Shown here: piece by piece, positions 1 to 8,808 of the stretch
Numbering within the stretch: the stretch's first letter is position 1
How the letters are laid out: every line of letters starts with the position of its first letter
Source of the DNA: Salinispora mooreana
Lineage (GTDB): Bacteria; Actinomycetota; Actinomycetes; Mycobacteriales; Micromonosporaceae
DNA: 64,000 nt
Direction: 5' to 3'
NCBI RefSeq assembly: GCF_000379065.1
Contig: NZ_KB900614.1
Coordinates: forward strand, 4,864,033 to 4,928,032
Notes under the pieces: model-generated
What the model saw: only the letters and a program-made list of their open reading frames with translations
Told to the model about the DNA's origin: nothing
The model's database searches: none
Program-made: the position numbers and the translations under genes

Positions 1-188
1 TCGCCCCCGTCGTGAGCCGGGGCGGCGGCGTCGTGGCCAGGGGCGGCGCCGGGCCTGACCAGGCCCGACGCATGGCCGGGGCGGTCGCCGCCCCGGCTCG
101 CTTGAGGTGCTCGTATTCTTTCGGGCGACACGTCGTCGGGGGCGTCGCCGTCCGCCGACGATCCGGGCATGCGACGAAAGGACACGGC

Positions 189-2099
189 GTGAGTAGCGAG
201 ACGTTGGAGTTCCAGGCTGAGGCACGCCAGCTGCTTCAGCTGATGGTTCACTCGATCTACTCGAACAAGGATGTCTTCCTGCGCGAGTTGATCTCGAACG
301 CCTCCGACGCGTTGGACAAGCTGCGCCTGGCGTCGCTGCGGGACAAGGACCTCGACGTCGACACCGCCGACCTGCACATCGCGATCGAGGTCGACCCGGA
401 GGCGCGGACGCTGACCGTCCGGGACAACGGGATCGGGATGTCCCGGGACGAGGTCGTTCAGGTGATCGGCACGATCGCCAAGTCCGGCACCGCCGAGCTG
501 CTCCGGAAGCTGCGCGAGTCAGCCGACGCGGAGGCGTCGCAGGAGCTGATCGGCCAGTTCGGTGTGGGTTTCTACGCGGCGTTCATGGTCGCCGACCGGG
601 TTGTCCTGGTCACCCGGGAGGCGGGGGCGACCGACGGCACCCGCTGGGAGTCGAGCGGGGAGGGCACGTACACGATCGCCTCGGCCACGGACGTTCCGCA
701 GGGAACGGCGGTCACGCTGCACCTGAAGCCGGCCGACTCCGAGGACAACCTGCACGACTACGCCGCCGAGTGGACAGTTCGGCAGATCGTCAAGCGGTAC
801 TCCGACTTCATCGCCCACCCGATCCGGATGGCGGTTGAGCGGCCCGGCACCGACGGGGGTGAGCCGACCACCGAGGTGCAGACGCTCAACTCGATGAAGG
901 CGCTCTGGGCGCGGTCCCGCGACGAGGTGGAGCCGGCCGAGTACCACGAGTTCTACAAGCACGTCAGCCATGACTGGGCCGACCCACTCGAGGTCGTGCA
1001 CATGCGGGGGGAGGGCACCTTCGAGTACGAGGCGCTGCTCTTCCTGCCCACGCACGCACCGCTGGACCTCTTCTCCCCGCAGGGGCGACGTGGTGTGCAG
1101 CTCTACGTCAAGCGCGTCTTCATCATGGATGACTGCGAGGCGCTGATGCCGGGGTATCTGCGCTTCGTCAAGGGCGTGGTGGACGCGCACGACCTGTCGC
1201 TCAACATCTCCCGCGAGCTACTCCAGCAGGACCGGCAGATTCAGGTGGTCCGCCGCCGTCTGGTCAAGAAGATCCTCGCCACCGTCAAGGACCTCAAGGC
1301 CAACCAGCCGGAGAAGTACCGCACGTTCTGGACCGAGTTCGGCGCGGTCGTCAAGGAGGGGCTGATCGACGACACCGAGAACCGGGACTCGCTCCTGGAA
1401 CTCCTCTCCGTCGCCTCCACCCACGATCCGGCCGAGTCGACCGACCTCGCCGGCTACGTCACGCGGATGAAGGACGGCCAGACCGACATCTACTACGCCA
1501 CCGGCGAGAACCGCAGCACCATCGAGAACTCGCCGCACATGGAGGCGTTCCGGGCCAAGGGCCTCGAGGTGCTGTTGCTCACCGACCCGGTTGACGAGGT
1601 GTGGGTGGAGCGGGTCGGCGAGTACGAGGGCAAGACGCTGCGTTCGGTCGCCAAGGGCCAGGTTGACCTGGACACCGAGGAGGAGCGCTCGGCGGCCGAG
1701 GCCGAGCGGGAGCGCCAGCGCACCGAGTACGCCGACCTGCTTACCTGGCTGGGCGGTACCCTCGCCGACCAGGTCCGGGAGGTCCGCCTCTCCGCCCGGC
1801 TGACCACCTCACCGGCCTGCGTGGTCGGTGACGCGCAGGACATCACGCCGACGCTGGAGAAGATGTACCGGGCCATGGGGCACGAGGTGCCGCAGGTCAA
1901 GCGGATTCTCGAGCTGAACCCGACGCACCCGCTGGTCAGCGGGTTGCGTAAGGCCCGCGAACAGGGTGTTGCCGAAGAGTCACTGAAAGAAACCGCCGAA
2001 CTGCTGTACGGAATGGCGTTGCTCGCCGAGGGGGGCGAACTGGCCGACCCGTCCCGCTTCACTCGGATCCTCGCCGAGCGTCTCGCTCGTACCCTCTGA
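189..2099 (+). CDS. htpG: Molecular chaperone HtpG (Hsp90 family)
   Basis: ATP-dependent cytosolic chaperone of the Hsp90 family, 636 aa, normal for bacterial HtpG. The GHKL ATPase site is plain: ELISNASDALDKLR from residue 33, DNGIGM at 79-84, GTIAKSG at 94-100 and GQFGVGFYAAF from 122. The middle and C-terminal dimerisation domains follow at full length. I start at GTG 189 because AAAGGA (177-182) sits six bases before it and the family N-terminus (SETLEFQAEARQLL) follows at once. The frame stays open back to base 12, but that extension does not look like Hsp90. It stands alone, with a hairpin terminator just after the stop. Confidence 0.97.
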   Translation: MSSETLEFQAEARQLLQLMVHSIYSNKDVFLRELISNASDALDKLRLASLRDKDLDVDTADLHIAIEVDPEARTLTVRDNGIGMSRDEVVQVIGTIAKSGTAELLRKLRESADAEASQELIGQFGVGFYAAFMVADRVVLVTREAGATDGTRWESSGEGTYTIASATDVPQGTAVTLHLKPADSEDNLHDYAAEWTVRQIVKRYSDFIAHPIRMAVERPGTDGGEPTTEVQTLNSMKALWARSRDEVEPAEYHEFYKHVSHDWADPLEVVHMRGEGTFEYEALLFLPTHAPLDLFSPQGRRGVQLYVKRVFIMDDCEALMPGYLRFVKGVVDAHDLSLNISRELLQQDRQIQVVRRRLVKKILATVKDLKANQPEKYRTFWTEFGAVVKEGLIDDTENRDSLLELLSVASTHDPAESTDLAGYVTRMKDGQTDIYYATGENRSTIENSPHMEAFRAKGLEVLLLTDPVDEVWVERVGEYEGKTLRSVAKGQVDLDTEEERSAAEAERERQRTEYADLLTWLGGTLADQVREVRLSARLTTSPACVVGDAQDITPTLEKMYRAMGHEVPQVKRILELNPTHPLVSGLRKAREQGVAEESLKETAELLYGMALLAEGGELADPSRFTRILAERLARTL

Positions 2100-2106
2100 T
2101 CCGCTT

Positions 2107-2133
2107 GGGGGCGTCGGCGTTGCCGGCGCCCCC
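2107..2133 (+). terminator. Hairpin terminator after htpG
   Basis: A 12-bp stem (GGGGGCGTCGGC with GCCGGCGCCCCC, one G-T pair) and a GTT loop start eight bases after the htpG stop. There is no clear U-run, as is common in high-GC actinobacteria. It may also serve the convergent gene ending at 2180. Confidence 0.6.
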
Positions 2134-2179
2134 GGTGGCGGTGATCGAGGTGGCGGCCGCCGCGTCGGGCGACCGGTGC

Positions 2180-2515
2180 TCAGGCGGCGACGTCGCGGTG
2201 GCGCTGCTGCTCCGGCGTGGCGGGACGCGGCGGGCCGGCGGGGGAGGTGCTCCGCTCGTCCGTCCGCCCTCGCGACGGTTCGGCGAGCCGCTGCCCGGGT
2301 GGTGTCTGGGCCAACCGAAGTGCGCGTTGGGCGGACTGCCAGGCGGTGCAGGGCCAGACCTGGCCGGCGCAGAGCAGGTTCCCACATCCGGATCCGGCAG
2401 CGTCCGGCTGGTGTGCGTCCGCCACGTTGAGGGCCAGCCCCCACAGCAGTGGGTCGCTCACCTGGTCCGGACGGCCGACGCCGGGTGCGGGCCGATGGTG
2501 GGTAGTGTCGGACAT
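2180..2515 (-). CDS. Small cysteine-containing hypothetical protein
   Basis: A 111-aa protein of unknown function. Residues 40-70 carry GCGNLLCAGQVWPC followed by an Ala/Arg helix; a WPC-type cysteine motif of this kind recurs in small actinobacterial proteins. The last 40 residues are Pro/Arg/Thr-rich and look disordered. ATG 2515 has AAGGGGGG six bases upstream, which fits a real start. It is convergent with htpG and divergent from the pyridoxal-kinase-like gene. The opposite strand is also open here, but its translation is low-complexity Gly/Arg/Pro and lacks a conserved-looking core. Confidence 0.6.
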   Translation of the reverse strand: MSDTTHHRPAPGVGRPDQVSDPLLWGLALNVADAHQPDAAGSGCGNLLCAGQVWPCTAWQSAQRALRLAQTPPGQRLAEPSRGRTDERSTSPAGPPRPATPEQQRHRDVAA

Positions 2516-2635
2516 GTCGGGCCCCCCTTCTGAGCTGCTGCGATACTACCTCCACCCGGTGTCGCTTTGGCTGAACGGGCACGTCAGGGCGGGGGTGGTG
2601 GGAACTGGCGCGACCACAACCACGATGATGGTCGG

Positions 2636-3487
2636 GTGCGAATCCTGTCTATCCAGTCGTCGGTCGCCTACGGCCACGTCGGTAACTCAGCCGCCGTCTT
2701 TCCGCTGCAACGCCTCGGGCACGAGGTGTGGCCGGTACTGACGGTCCACTTCTCCAACCACACCGGCTACGGCGCATGGCGCGGGCCGCTGCTGGCACCT
2801 GCGGATGTGGCCGAGGTCATCGCGGGCATCGCCGACCGTGGAGTGCTTGCCCAGGCCGATGCGGTGCTCTCCGGATATCAGGGCGACCCGGCGATGGGCG
2901 AAGTGATCATCGACGCGGTCCGCCGGGTGAAAGCGGCAAACCCGGCCGCCGTCTACTGCTGCGATCCGGTGATGGGGGACGTGGGGCGGGGAATGTTCGC
3001 TCGTCCCGGCATCCCGGAGTACCTGCGGGACGCGGTCGTACCGAACGCGGACATCATCACCCCCAACCAGTTCGAGCTGGAGTATCTCGCCGGCGGTCGG
3101 ACCGAGACGCTGGCGGAGCTACTCGCGGCGGTCGACAAGGTGCGGGCGACCGGGCCACGACACGTACTGGTCACCAGCGTCCTCCACCGGGACCTGCCGG
3201 CGGAGCAGCTGGAGCTGGTAGCTGTTTCCGAGGAGGGTGCCTGGGCGGTGACCACACCGATGCTGCCGATCAGCCCGAACGGTGGCGGTGACGTCACGGC
3301 CGCGCTCTACCTCGCGCACCTGTGGAGCACTGACTCGCCCGCGACCGCGCTGGAGCGCACCAGCGCAAGTATCTTCCGGATCTTCGAGGCCACGTTGGCG
3401 GCGGGTACCCGGGAGCTCCAGTTGGTCGCGGCCCAGGAGTCGATCGCCAGCCCGCCGCCGGGCTTCACCGCCCGCCGGCTGCGCTGA
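2636..3487 (+). CDS. pdxY: Pyridoxal kinase (PdxY-type)
   Basis: Ribokinase-fold kinase expected to phosphorylate pyridoxal in the vitamin B6 salvage pathway; 283 aa, like PdxY (about 287). Seen in order: SIQSSVAYGHVGN at the N-terminus, FSNHTGYGAWRG near residue 40, a GYQGD loop near 82, CDPVMGDVGRGMF near 115, TPNQFELEYLAG near 145, and NGGGDVTAALYLAHL near 220, where the Asp is the catalytic base. I chose GTG 2636 because the family N-terminus (RILSIQSS) begins there; no strong ribosome site is visible, so the start is slightly uncertain. It lies just upstream of another cofactor-salvage gene, pncB, on the same strand. Confidence 0.9.
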   Translation: MRILSIQSSVAYGHVGNSAAVFPLQRLGHEVWPVLTVHFSNHTGYGAWRGPLLAPADVAEVIAGIADRGVLAQADAVLSGYQGDPAMGEVIIDAVRRVKAANPAAVYCCDPVMGDVGRGMFARPGIPEYLRDAVVPNADIITPNQFELEYLAGGRTETLAELLAAVDKVRATGPRHVLVTSVLHRDLPAEQLELVAVSEEGAWAVTTPMLPISPNGGGDVTAALYLAHLWSTDSPATALERTSASIFRIFEATLAAGTRELQLVAAQESIASPPPGFTARRLR

Positions 3488-3617
3488 TCCGGAGCTGTTC
3501 GACACGTCTGGCGATGCCTGTGCCGTTCCCGGCACATGCCCGCCCTGCTTCGACCAGAGTTGGTGGTGTCCGGACCGCCCAGCGTCGGACGGTCCGGACA
3601 CCCGTGGAGGAGGCGAC

Positions 3618-4964
3618 ATGACCGGTCTCCACACCGATCTCTACGAGCTTCGGATGGCCGTCAGCTACCTGCGCCAGGACCTGACCGCACCAGCCACCTT
3701 CAGCCTCTTCTCCCGCCGGCTGCCGGATCGCCGTGGCTTTCTGGTGGCCGCCGGACTCGACGAGGCGTTGACGTTTCTGGAGACCTTCTCGTTCGCTGAC
3801 GACGAGCTGGCGTACCTGCGGGATGTCCATGGATTCGACGAGTCGGCCCTGGCGGCGCTGGCCCCGCTCCGGTTCACCGGAGACGTGCGGGCGGTGCCGG
3901 AGGGCCGGGTCGTCTTCGCCGACGAGCCGCTGCTCGAGGTCACGGCGCCGCTCGCCGAGGCGCAGCTGGTCGAGACCGGTCTGCTGAACCTGATCACGTT
4001 CCAGACCACGATCGCCAGCAAGGCGGCCCGGTGTCGGCTGGCCGCCGGAGGTGCGGAACTGATCGACTTTTCGTTCCGCCGTACCCATGGGCTGGCGGCA
4101 GGTGCCGGCGTGGCCCGGGCATCCGCGATCGTCGGGTTCGCCGCGACCAGTCACGTGGAGGCAGCTCGACGGTACGGGCTGCAACCGTCCGGCACGATGG
4201 CCCACTCGTACGTGGAGGCGTTCCCGGATGAGCGGGCCGCCTTCCGCGCCTTCGCGAGCGACTTCCCGGACAACCCGATCTTCCTGGTGGACACCTACGA
4301 CACGCCCACCGGCGTACGGGCCGCTGTTGATGTCCTCACCGAGCTGGGCCGGAGCGGCCCGGCGGGGGTCCGGCTGGACTCCGGGGACCTGGTCGCGCTG
4401 GCCCGGCAGGCCCGCGAGATCCTCGACACGGCGGGCCTGACCGAGGTCAAGATCATGGCCAGCGGGGGCCTCGATGAGGAGGTCATCGCAGGGCTGGTCG
4501 CGGCCGGTGCCCCGATCGACGGGTACGGCATCGGTACCAGGATGGGGGTCTCGGCGGACGCGCCGTCCCTGGACAGCGCGTACAAACTGGTCAGCTACGG
4601 CGACCGACCAGTGGTGAAGCTGTCGGCGGGCAAGGTCACCCTGCCCGGCGCGAAGCAGGTCTTCCGGGACCCCACCGGCGCCGACGGCGACCTCCTCGGG
4701 CTGCACACCGAAGCGTCGCCACCAGGCCGGGAGTCGCTGCTCGTGCCGGTCATGCGCGCCGGACGGCGGCTCGACACCGTTGCTACGGCCGAGGCGGTAC
4801 GGGCCGCGCGGGACCGGTTCGAGGCGGACCTGGCATGGCTGCCCGAGCCAGCCCGACGGCTGACCGAGCCGGTGTCGCCCGCCGTCACGGTCAGCCCCGA
4901 GCTGGCCGGTCTGCACGAGCGGGTGGCAGCGGCTGCCCGCTCGGGTCGTGCGGGCGGCTACTAG
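3618..4964 (+). CDS. pncB: Nicotinate phosphoribosyltransferase
   Basis: Makes nicotinate mononucleotide from nicotinate and PRPP in the NAD salvage (Preiss-Handler) pathway. It is 448 aa, typical of the actinobacterial enzyme. The N-terminal TDLYELRMAVSYL, the central FSFRRTHGLAAG, the GTMAHSYVEAFP segment near residue 195 and VRLDSGD near 250 match the family active-site segments. ATG 3618 has a perfect GGAGG at 3606-3613. The gap from pdxY is 130 bases, and the YciO gene begins nine bases after the stop, so the two are probably co-transcribed. Confidence 0.95.
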   Translation: MTGLHTDLYELRMAVSYLRQDLTAPATFSLFSRRLPDRRGFLVAAGLDEALTFLETFSFADDELAYLRDVHGFDESALAALAPLRFTGDVRAVPEGRVVFADEPLLEVTAPLAEAQLVETGLLNLITFQTTIASKAARCRLAAGGAELIDFSFRRTHGLAAGAGVARASAIVGFAATSHVEAARRYGLQPSGTMAHSYVEAFPDERAAFRAFASDFPDNPIFLVDTYDTPTGVRAAVDVLTELGRSGPAGVRLDSGDLVALARQAREILDTAGLTEVKIMASGGLDEEVIAGLVAAGAPIDGYGIGTRMGVSADAPSLDSAYKLVSYGDRPVVKLSAGKVTLPGAKQVFRDPTGADGDLLGLHTEASPPGRESLLVPVMRAGRRLDTVATAEAVRAARDRFEADLAWLPEPARRLTEPVSPAVTVSPELAGLHERVAAAARSGRAGGY

Positions 4965-4973
4965 GCTCGGCCC

Positions 4974-5594
4974 ATGGCGAGGTACTACGACGTGCACCCG
5001 GACAACCCCCAGCCCCGGACCCTGCGGCAGGTCGTCGGGCTGGTCCGGAACGGTGGCCTGGTCGCCTACCCCACGGATTCCTGCTTCGCGCTCGGCTGTC
5101 AGCTGGGCGACCGCCACGGGCTGGAGCGAATCCGTGACATTCGCCAGCTCAACGATCGGCACCACTTCACGTTGGTCTGTCGGGACTTCGCGCAGCTGGG
5201 ACAGTTCGTGCAGATCAGCAACGCGGTGTTCCGGTTGGTCAAGTCCTGCATCCCGGGTGGCTACACCTTCATTCTGCCGGCCACCCGCGAGGTGCCGCGC
5301 CGGATGCTGCACCCGCGGAAGCGCACCGTTGGGGTGCGGGTGCCCGACCACGCCGTCGCCCAGGCGTTGCTGGCCGAGCTTGGTGAGCCGTTGGTCTCCA
5401 GCACCCTGATCCTGCCCGGGGAGGAGGATCCGTTGACCCAGGGGTGGGAGATCAAGGAACGGTTGGACCACGTGCTCGACGGCGTGGTGGACGCAGGCGA
5501 CTGTGGCAAGGACCCAACGACCGTGGTTGACCTGTCGGGCGATGAGCCGGAGGTGCTACGTCATGGCGCGGGGGACCCGTCCCGCTTCGAGTAG
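4974..5594 (+). CDS. YciO/Sua5/YrdC-family protein
   Basis: A 206-aa YrdC-fold protein, close in length to E. coli YciO. The N-terminal YPTDSCFALGC and the ERIRDIRQLNDRHHFTLVCRD-type segment (shown in part) form the nucleotide-binding cleft; GGYTFILPAT and GVRVPDH follow. Sua5/TsaC enzymes make threonylcarbamoyl-AMP for tRNA t6A; YciO homologues share the fold, and their role is less certain. The C-terminal Sua5 domain is absent, so this is the short form. It starts nine bases after pncB and is likely in the same transcript. Confidence 0.85.
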   Translation: MARYYDVHPDNPQPRTLRQVVGLVRNGGLVAYPTDSCFALGCQLGDRHGLERIRDIRQLNDRHHFTLVCRDFAQLGQFVQISNAVFRLVKSCIPGGYTFILPATREVPRRMLHPRKRTVGVRVPDHAVAQALLAELGEPLVSSTLILPGEEDPLTQGWEIKERLDHVLDGVVDAGDCGKDPTTVVDLSGDEPEVLRHGAGDPSRFE

Positions 5595-5689
5595 CGGGGT
5601 TGCCGGATGGGCGGGTCTCATCTGGCCATGAGCAGCCCTGTTGCGACCTCGCCCTAACATCGCACCCGTGACTCGGAGGGGAGCGCACC

Positions 5690-6412
5690 GTGGACGTGCC
5701 CCTGATCGGATCGCTCGTCGTCCTGGCCCTGGTCGACAGCACCAGCTTCGGAACGCTGCTCATCCCGATCTGGATGATGCTGGCGCCGGGTCGGCTACGC
5801 CCGACCCGGCTGCTGGTCTTCCTTGCCACGGTCGCCGCCTGCTATCTCGTGCTCGGCGTGGCGTTGCTCGTCGGTGCGGCGGCGTTGCTCGACGAGGTGC
5901 GTCCCGTGCTGGAAACCACGCCGTTCCGGGTGGCGCAACTCGTGGTGGGGATCGGCCTGCTCGGCGTCGGCCTGGTCATCGGCCGGAAGCGCGCGTCGGG
6001 TGACCCCCAGCCGGGCCGCCTGCTGCGCTGGCGCGAGCGGGCCATGACCGGAGGCGAATCCACCTCGGCGTTGGTCGGGCTGGCCCTGGCCGCCGTGACG
6101 TTGGAAGCCACCACCATGCTTCCCTACCTGGCGGCTATCGGGCTGCTCGGTGCCTCCGCGCTGACGCTTCCCGCGAGCGTCGCCGTGCTCGCCGGCTACT
6201 GCGTCGTCATGGTGCTGCCCGCGCTCGTGTTGCTCGTGGCGCGACTGGTCGCGGCTGGGCTGGTGCAGCCGGTGCTTGCCGGGGTCAACCGGTGGATGGT
6301 CCGCAACGCAGCCGAGACCACCGGCTGGATCGTGGGCATCATCGGCTTTCTCTGTGCGCGGGATGCCGCCGTTCACCTGGAGCTCTTCGAAGCGCTGTCG
6401 AGGGTGACCTGA
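5690..6412 (+). CDS. GAP-family integral membrane protein
   Basis: A 240-aa inner-membrane protein with about six hydrophobic segments and very little outside them. The opening (LIGSLVVLALVDSTSFGTLLIPIWMM) and the layout resemble the actinobacterial GAP/Sap (sulfolipid-addressing-like) and LysE-like transporter families, so it may help export a lipid or small solute; no substrate can be read from the sequence. The start is GTG 5690 with GGAGGGGA seven bases upstream. It is convergent with the DUF2306 gene, 23 bases apart. Confidence 0.7.
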   Translation: MDVPLIGSLVVLALVDSTSFGTLLIPIWMMLAPGRLRPTRLLVFLATVAACYLVLGVALLVGAAALLDEVRPVLETTPFRVAQLVVGIGLLGVGLVIGRKRASGDPQPGRLLRWRERAMTGGESTSALVGLALAAVTLEATTMLPYLAAIGLLGASALTLPASVAVLAGYCVVMVLPALVLLVARLVAAGLVQPVLAGVNRWMVRNAAETTGWIVGIIGFLCARDAAVHLELFEALSRVT

Positions 6413-6435
6413 GCCTCGCCCCGCCTGCCGCACGG

Positions 6436-7179
6436 CTATCCGAGGCGAGCCGTGCTCCTGTCGTTGATCACGGGGCGCTCCTGCTGGCCGTTGGCGGGGA
6501 CGGTTCGGCGCCCCACGTTCGTGGGTATCCGGCCCCCAGCGGCGCGGCGTGGCTGGCGCGGTCTCCTGCCCAGCGCCCACTCCACCACGGCAACGTTGAT
6601 CAGCCAGCCAGCGAGCATCAGCAAGGCCCGGGGGTTCCCGGTCGATTCGCCGGTCAGCAGAATCCAGGGCGCGTTGGTCAGGGCCTGGGTGCCCGCCCCG
6701 AGGCCGATCGCGTAGGCGCGTGCCATCCAGGCGCGGTGACGGGTGATCTTCCGCTGTCGGATACTGGTGACACCGAGGATGAGGCACCCGATCATGGTTG
6801 CCCCGGCGACGAGTCGGATGCCGGTGAGGAGCTCGTTGTCCTGGGCCGGGCGGTCATAGAAGATCGTCATCCATAGGCCGGACAGTGCCGAGGTGAGCCC
6901 GAGCGGGACAAGTAGGCGCCCGGCCGAGCGGTGCCAGTCGGGCCTGCGGCGGCGGAAGCCACGGGCGAACTGAAGCGCGCCGAACAGACAGTAGAGGGTG
7001 GAGCTGACGATGTGGACCAGCACCGGCGTTGGTGCGGCGAAGAATCGGGCGTTGTCTGGTGTTACTGCGGTATCGCTGGTCAGCTCGGTGACTCGGAAGG
7101 CACCGGCGATCGCCGGGATGGCGCTGAGCGCGATCAGCCCGGCCGGTACGAGCCACTCTCGCTTGGGTGATGCAGGCAC
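6436..7179 (-). CDS. DUF2306-type membrane protein
   Basis: A 247-aa membrane protein with about six hydrophobic helices (for example LVPAGLIALSAIPAIAGAF, LLVPLGLTSALSGLW). The HRSAGRLLVP and ITRHRAWMARAYA segments between helices, each with conserved-looking histidines, are typical of the DUF2306 family, whose function is unknown. The C-terminal 45 residues are polar and Arg-rich. A strong double palindrome lies 55-105 bases upstream, so it is probably under TetR-type control, although no regulator gene is adjacent. Confidence 0.75.
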   Translation of the reverse strand: MPASPKREWLVPAGLIALSAIPAIAGAFRVTELTSDTAVTPDNARFFAAPTPVLVHIVSSTLYCLFGALQFARGFRRRRPDWHRSAGRLLVPLGLTSALSGLWMTIFYDRPAQDNELLTGIRLVAGATMIGCLILGVTSIRQRKITRHRAWMARAYAIGLGAGTQALTNAPWILLTGESTGNPRALLMLAGWLINVAVVEWALGRRPRQPRRAAGGRIPTNVGRRTVPANGQQERPVINDRSTARLG

Positions 7180-7234
7180 GGCATGCCCCTGTTCGTTCTG
7201 GACGTTGTGATCCGCCCGGCTCAGACGGATTCAC

Positions 7235-7282
7235 GTGTACGGCGTACACCTTGATCTCGAAGATAAGGTGTACGCCGTACAC
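7235..7282. promoter_or_regulatory. Twin palindromic operator (TetR-type) upstream of the DUF2306 gene
   Basis: Two perfect 15-bp palindromes, GTGTACGGCGTACAC (7235-7249) and GTGTACGCCGTACAC (7268-7282), have centres 33 bp apart, about three helical turns. With the flanking CTT/AAG they form an 18-bp inverted repeat with a 12-bp spacer. This is the form of a site for two TetR-family dimers. It lies between the DUF2306 start and the convergent-side end of the carboxypeptidase gene. Confidence 0.75.
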
Positions 7283-7311
7283 TGTCAAGCGGGGTGAGTT
7301 GTCGCCGCCGC

Positions 7312-8541
7312 TCAGCCGACCATGCGTCGACTGGCCCGCCGCCATCCGGCGAACACGCCAACCAGGACGGTCCCCAGGGCGGCCACGGTGCCGACCACGA
7401 CCGACACCACCGACGGGGAGTGGGTGCCCGTCTCGGTGCCCTTGTCACCGGCGACGACTACCCGCTCGTCCTTCTCCTGTTTCGGCTGAACCGGGGTGAC
7501 CAGGTGGCCAACCGCTTCGTCGGGGGCGAGGGTGAAGCCCCAGTCGAGCAACGCCGTCGCCTCGCCCAGGCTGCCCAGTGGCGCGTTCTCCGCACCGAGC
7601 AGGGTCACCGCGAGCGTGCGGCCGTCGCGTTCGGCCACGCCGACGTAGGTCTGCCGGGCCAGGTCGGTGAAACCCGTCTTGCCGCCGAGCATTCCCGGGT
7701 AGCTGCCCAGCAGGGTGTTGTCACCGGTGAGGGCGAGTGCGGAGCGGCCCGGTGCGGACGGCAGGCTCGCCGTACGGGTGGCAACATACCGGCGGAAGTC
7801 GTCGCGTGCGAAGGCGGCCCGCGCGATCAGCGCCAGGTCATAGGCGCTGGTGTACTGGTCGGTGCCGTCCAGACCGGATGGTGTCACCGCGTGGGTTTGG
7901 TGGGCCCGCAGCCGCGCTGCCTCCTCGTTCATCACCTGCACCCCGCCGGGTCGGCCGGCGGCACCGCCACCGAGCCGCGCCAGTACGTTGGCCGCGTCGT
8001 TACCGGACTCCAGGAGCAGCCCCAGCCACAGCTCCTCCACCGTGTACCGGCCGCCCGCGACCACCCCCATCAGCGAGCTCGCCGGGTCGAGGTCGTGCAG
8101 GTCGTCGCGGGTCACCTCGACGACCGTCGTCGGGTCGAGCCGGGGTAGCAGGGCCGCGGCTAGCAGGAGCTTCTGCACACTCGCGGGGGTACGGTGCTCG
8201 TGTGGCCCGCAGCCCCCCAGGACCTGGCCGCTACCCAGGTCGGCGACGATCCAGGAGGTCGCGGTGACCGCCGGTGCCGTCGGGGCTCCGGCCGGCACGG
8301 TCAGCCCGGTGGTGGCCAGCGCGGCACCGCCGACGGCCGCTTCGGCGGGGCCGACCGGAGGCGGCGAGGGCGTGCCGGCCGGTCGGGTGCGCACCTCCAC
8401 AGTGGGGCATGGCTGTGCTCCCGTGCCGGCTGCCCTGTTCTGGGCCGTCCTGTTCTGGGCCGTGACTGGTGCGGCGGGCGACACAACGATGGCGCCCACC
8501 GCCACGACGACGGCTGGCACCGTGATTCGACGGATAGTCAC
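7312..8541 (-). CDS. D-alanyl-D-alanine carboxypeptidase (DacA/PBP5 type)
   Basis: Serine peptidase S11 that trims the terminal D-Ala from peptidoglycan stem peptides, acting outside the membrane. All three active-site motifs are present: SVQK (in TPASVQKLLLAAALLPR), SGN (SGNDAANVLARL) and KTG (GGKTGFTDLA). GTG 8541 gives 409 aa and starts directly at the signal peptide (TIRRITVPAVVVAVGAIVV). A hydrophobic segment and an RRASRR tail at the C-terminus look like a membrane anchor. The frame is open to GTG 8652, which would add 37 polar residues before the signal; neither start has a good ribosome site. Confidence 0.9.
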   Translation of the reverse strand: MTIRRITVPAVVVAVGAIVVSPAAPVTAQNRTAQNRAAGTGAQPCPTVEVRTRPAGTPSPPPVGPAEAAVGGAALATTGLTVPAGAPTAPAVTATSWIVADLGSGQVLGGCGPHEHRTPASVQKLLLAAALLPRLDPTTVVEVTRDDLHDLDPASSLMGVVAGGRYTVEELWLGLLLESGNDAANVLARLGGGAAGRPGGVQVMNEEAARLRAHQTHAVTPSGLDGTDQYTSAYDLALIARAAFARDDFRRYVATRTASLPSAPGRSALALTGDNTLLGSYPGMLGGKTGFTDLARQTYVGVAERDGRTLAVTLLGAENAPLGSLGEATALLDWGFTLAPDEAVGHLVTPVQPKQEKDERVVVAGDKGTETGTHSPSVVSVVVGTVAALGTVLVGVFAGWRRASRRMVG

Positions 8542-8724
8542 ATCAGGCACGGTAGTGGGGACACGGCGGGCCCGCGGTGGTTGGGAGAAGCGCGGCGTAT
8601 CGGCGCCGGGGAGAACGGTGTGTGCCGGGGCACCCGCCTGTTCAGCATTCACGTCGGACGTGCCGTTTCTCCACTCCGGGAGCGTCGGGGCAGCATTTCG
8701 ACCGGAACCAGACCTGTTGCCTGT

Positions 8725-8747
8725 CCGATTTGCGGCCCGATTTGCGG
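8725..8747. promoter_or_regulatory. Direct repeat upstream of glycerol kinase
   Basis: CCGATTTGCGG occurs twice (8725-8735 and 8737-8747), a 12-bp period, 62 bases before the glpK start. It may be a regulator site in the divergent glpK/carboxypeptidase intergenic region. No known motif is claimed. Confidence 0.35.
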
Positions 8748-8808
8748 TACCCCACCCGCTCCACGTCTGATCGACTCATCCGGACGACCTGTGAAGGAGA
8801 GCTCCCGA

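Noticed and set aside
3465..5471. A 668-codon open frame on the minus strand opposite pncB and the YciO gene
   Set aside because: Arg/Gly/Gln-rich translation with no motif; it is a shadow caused by third-position GC in the two well-supported + strand genes.
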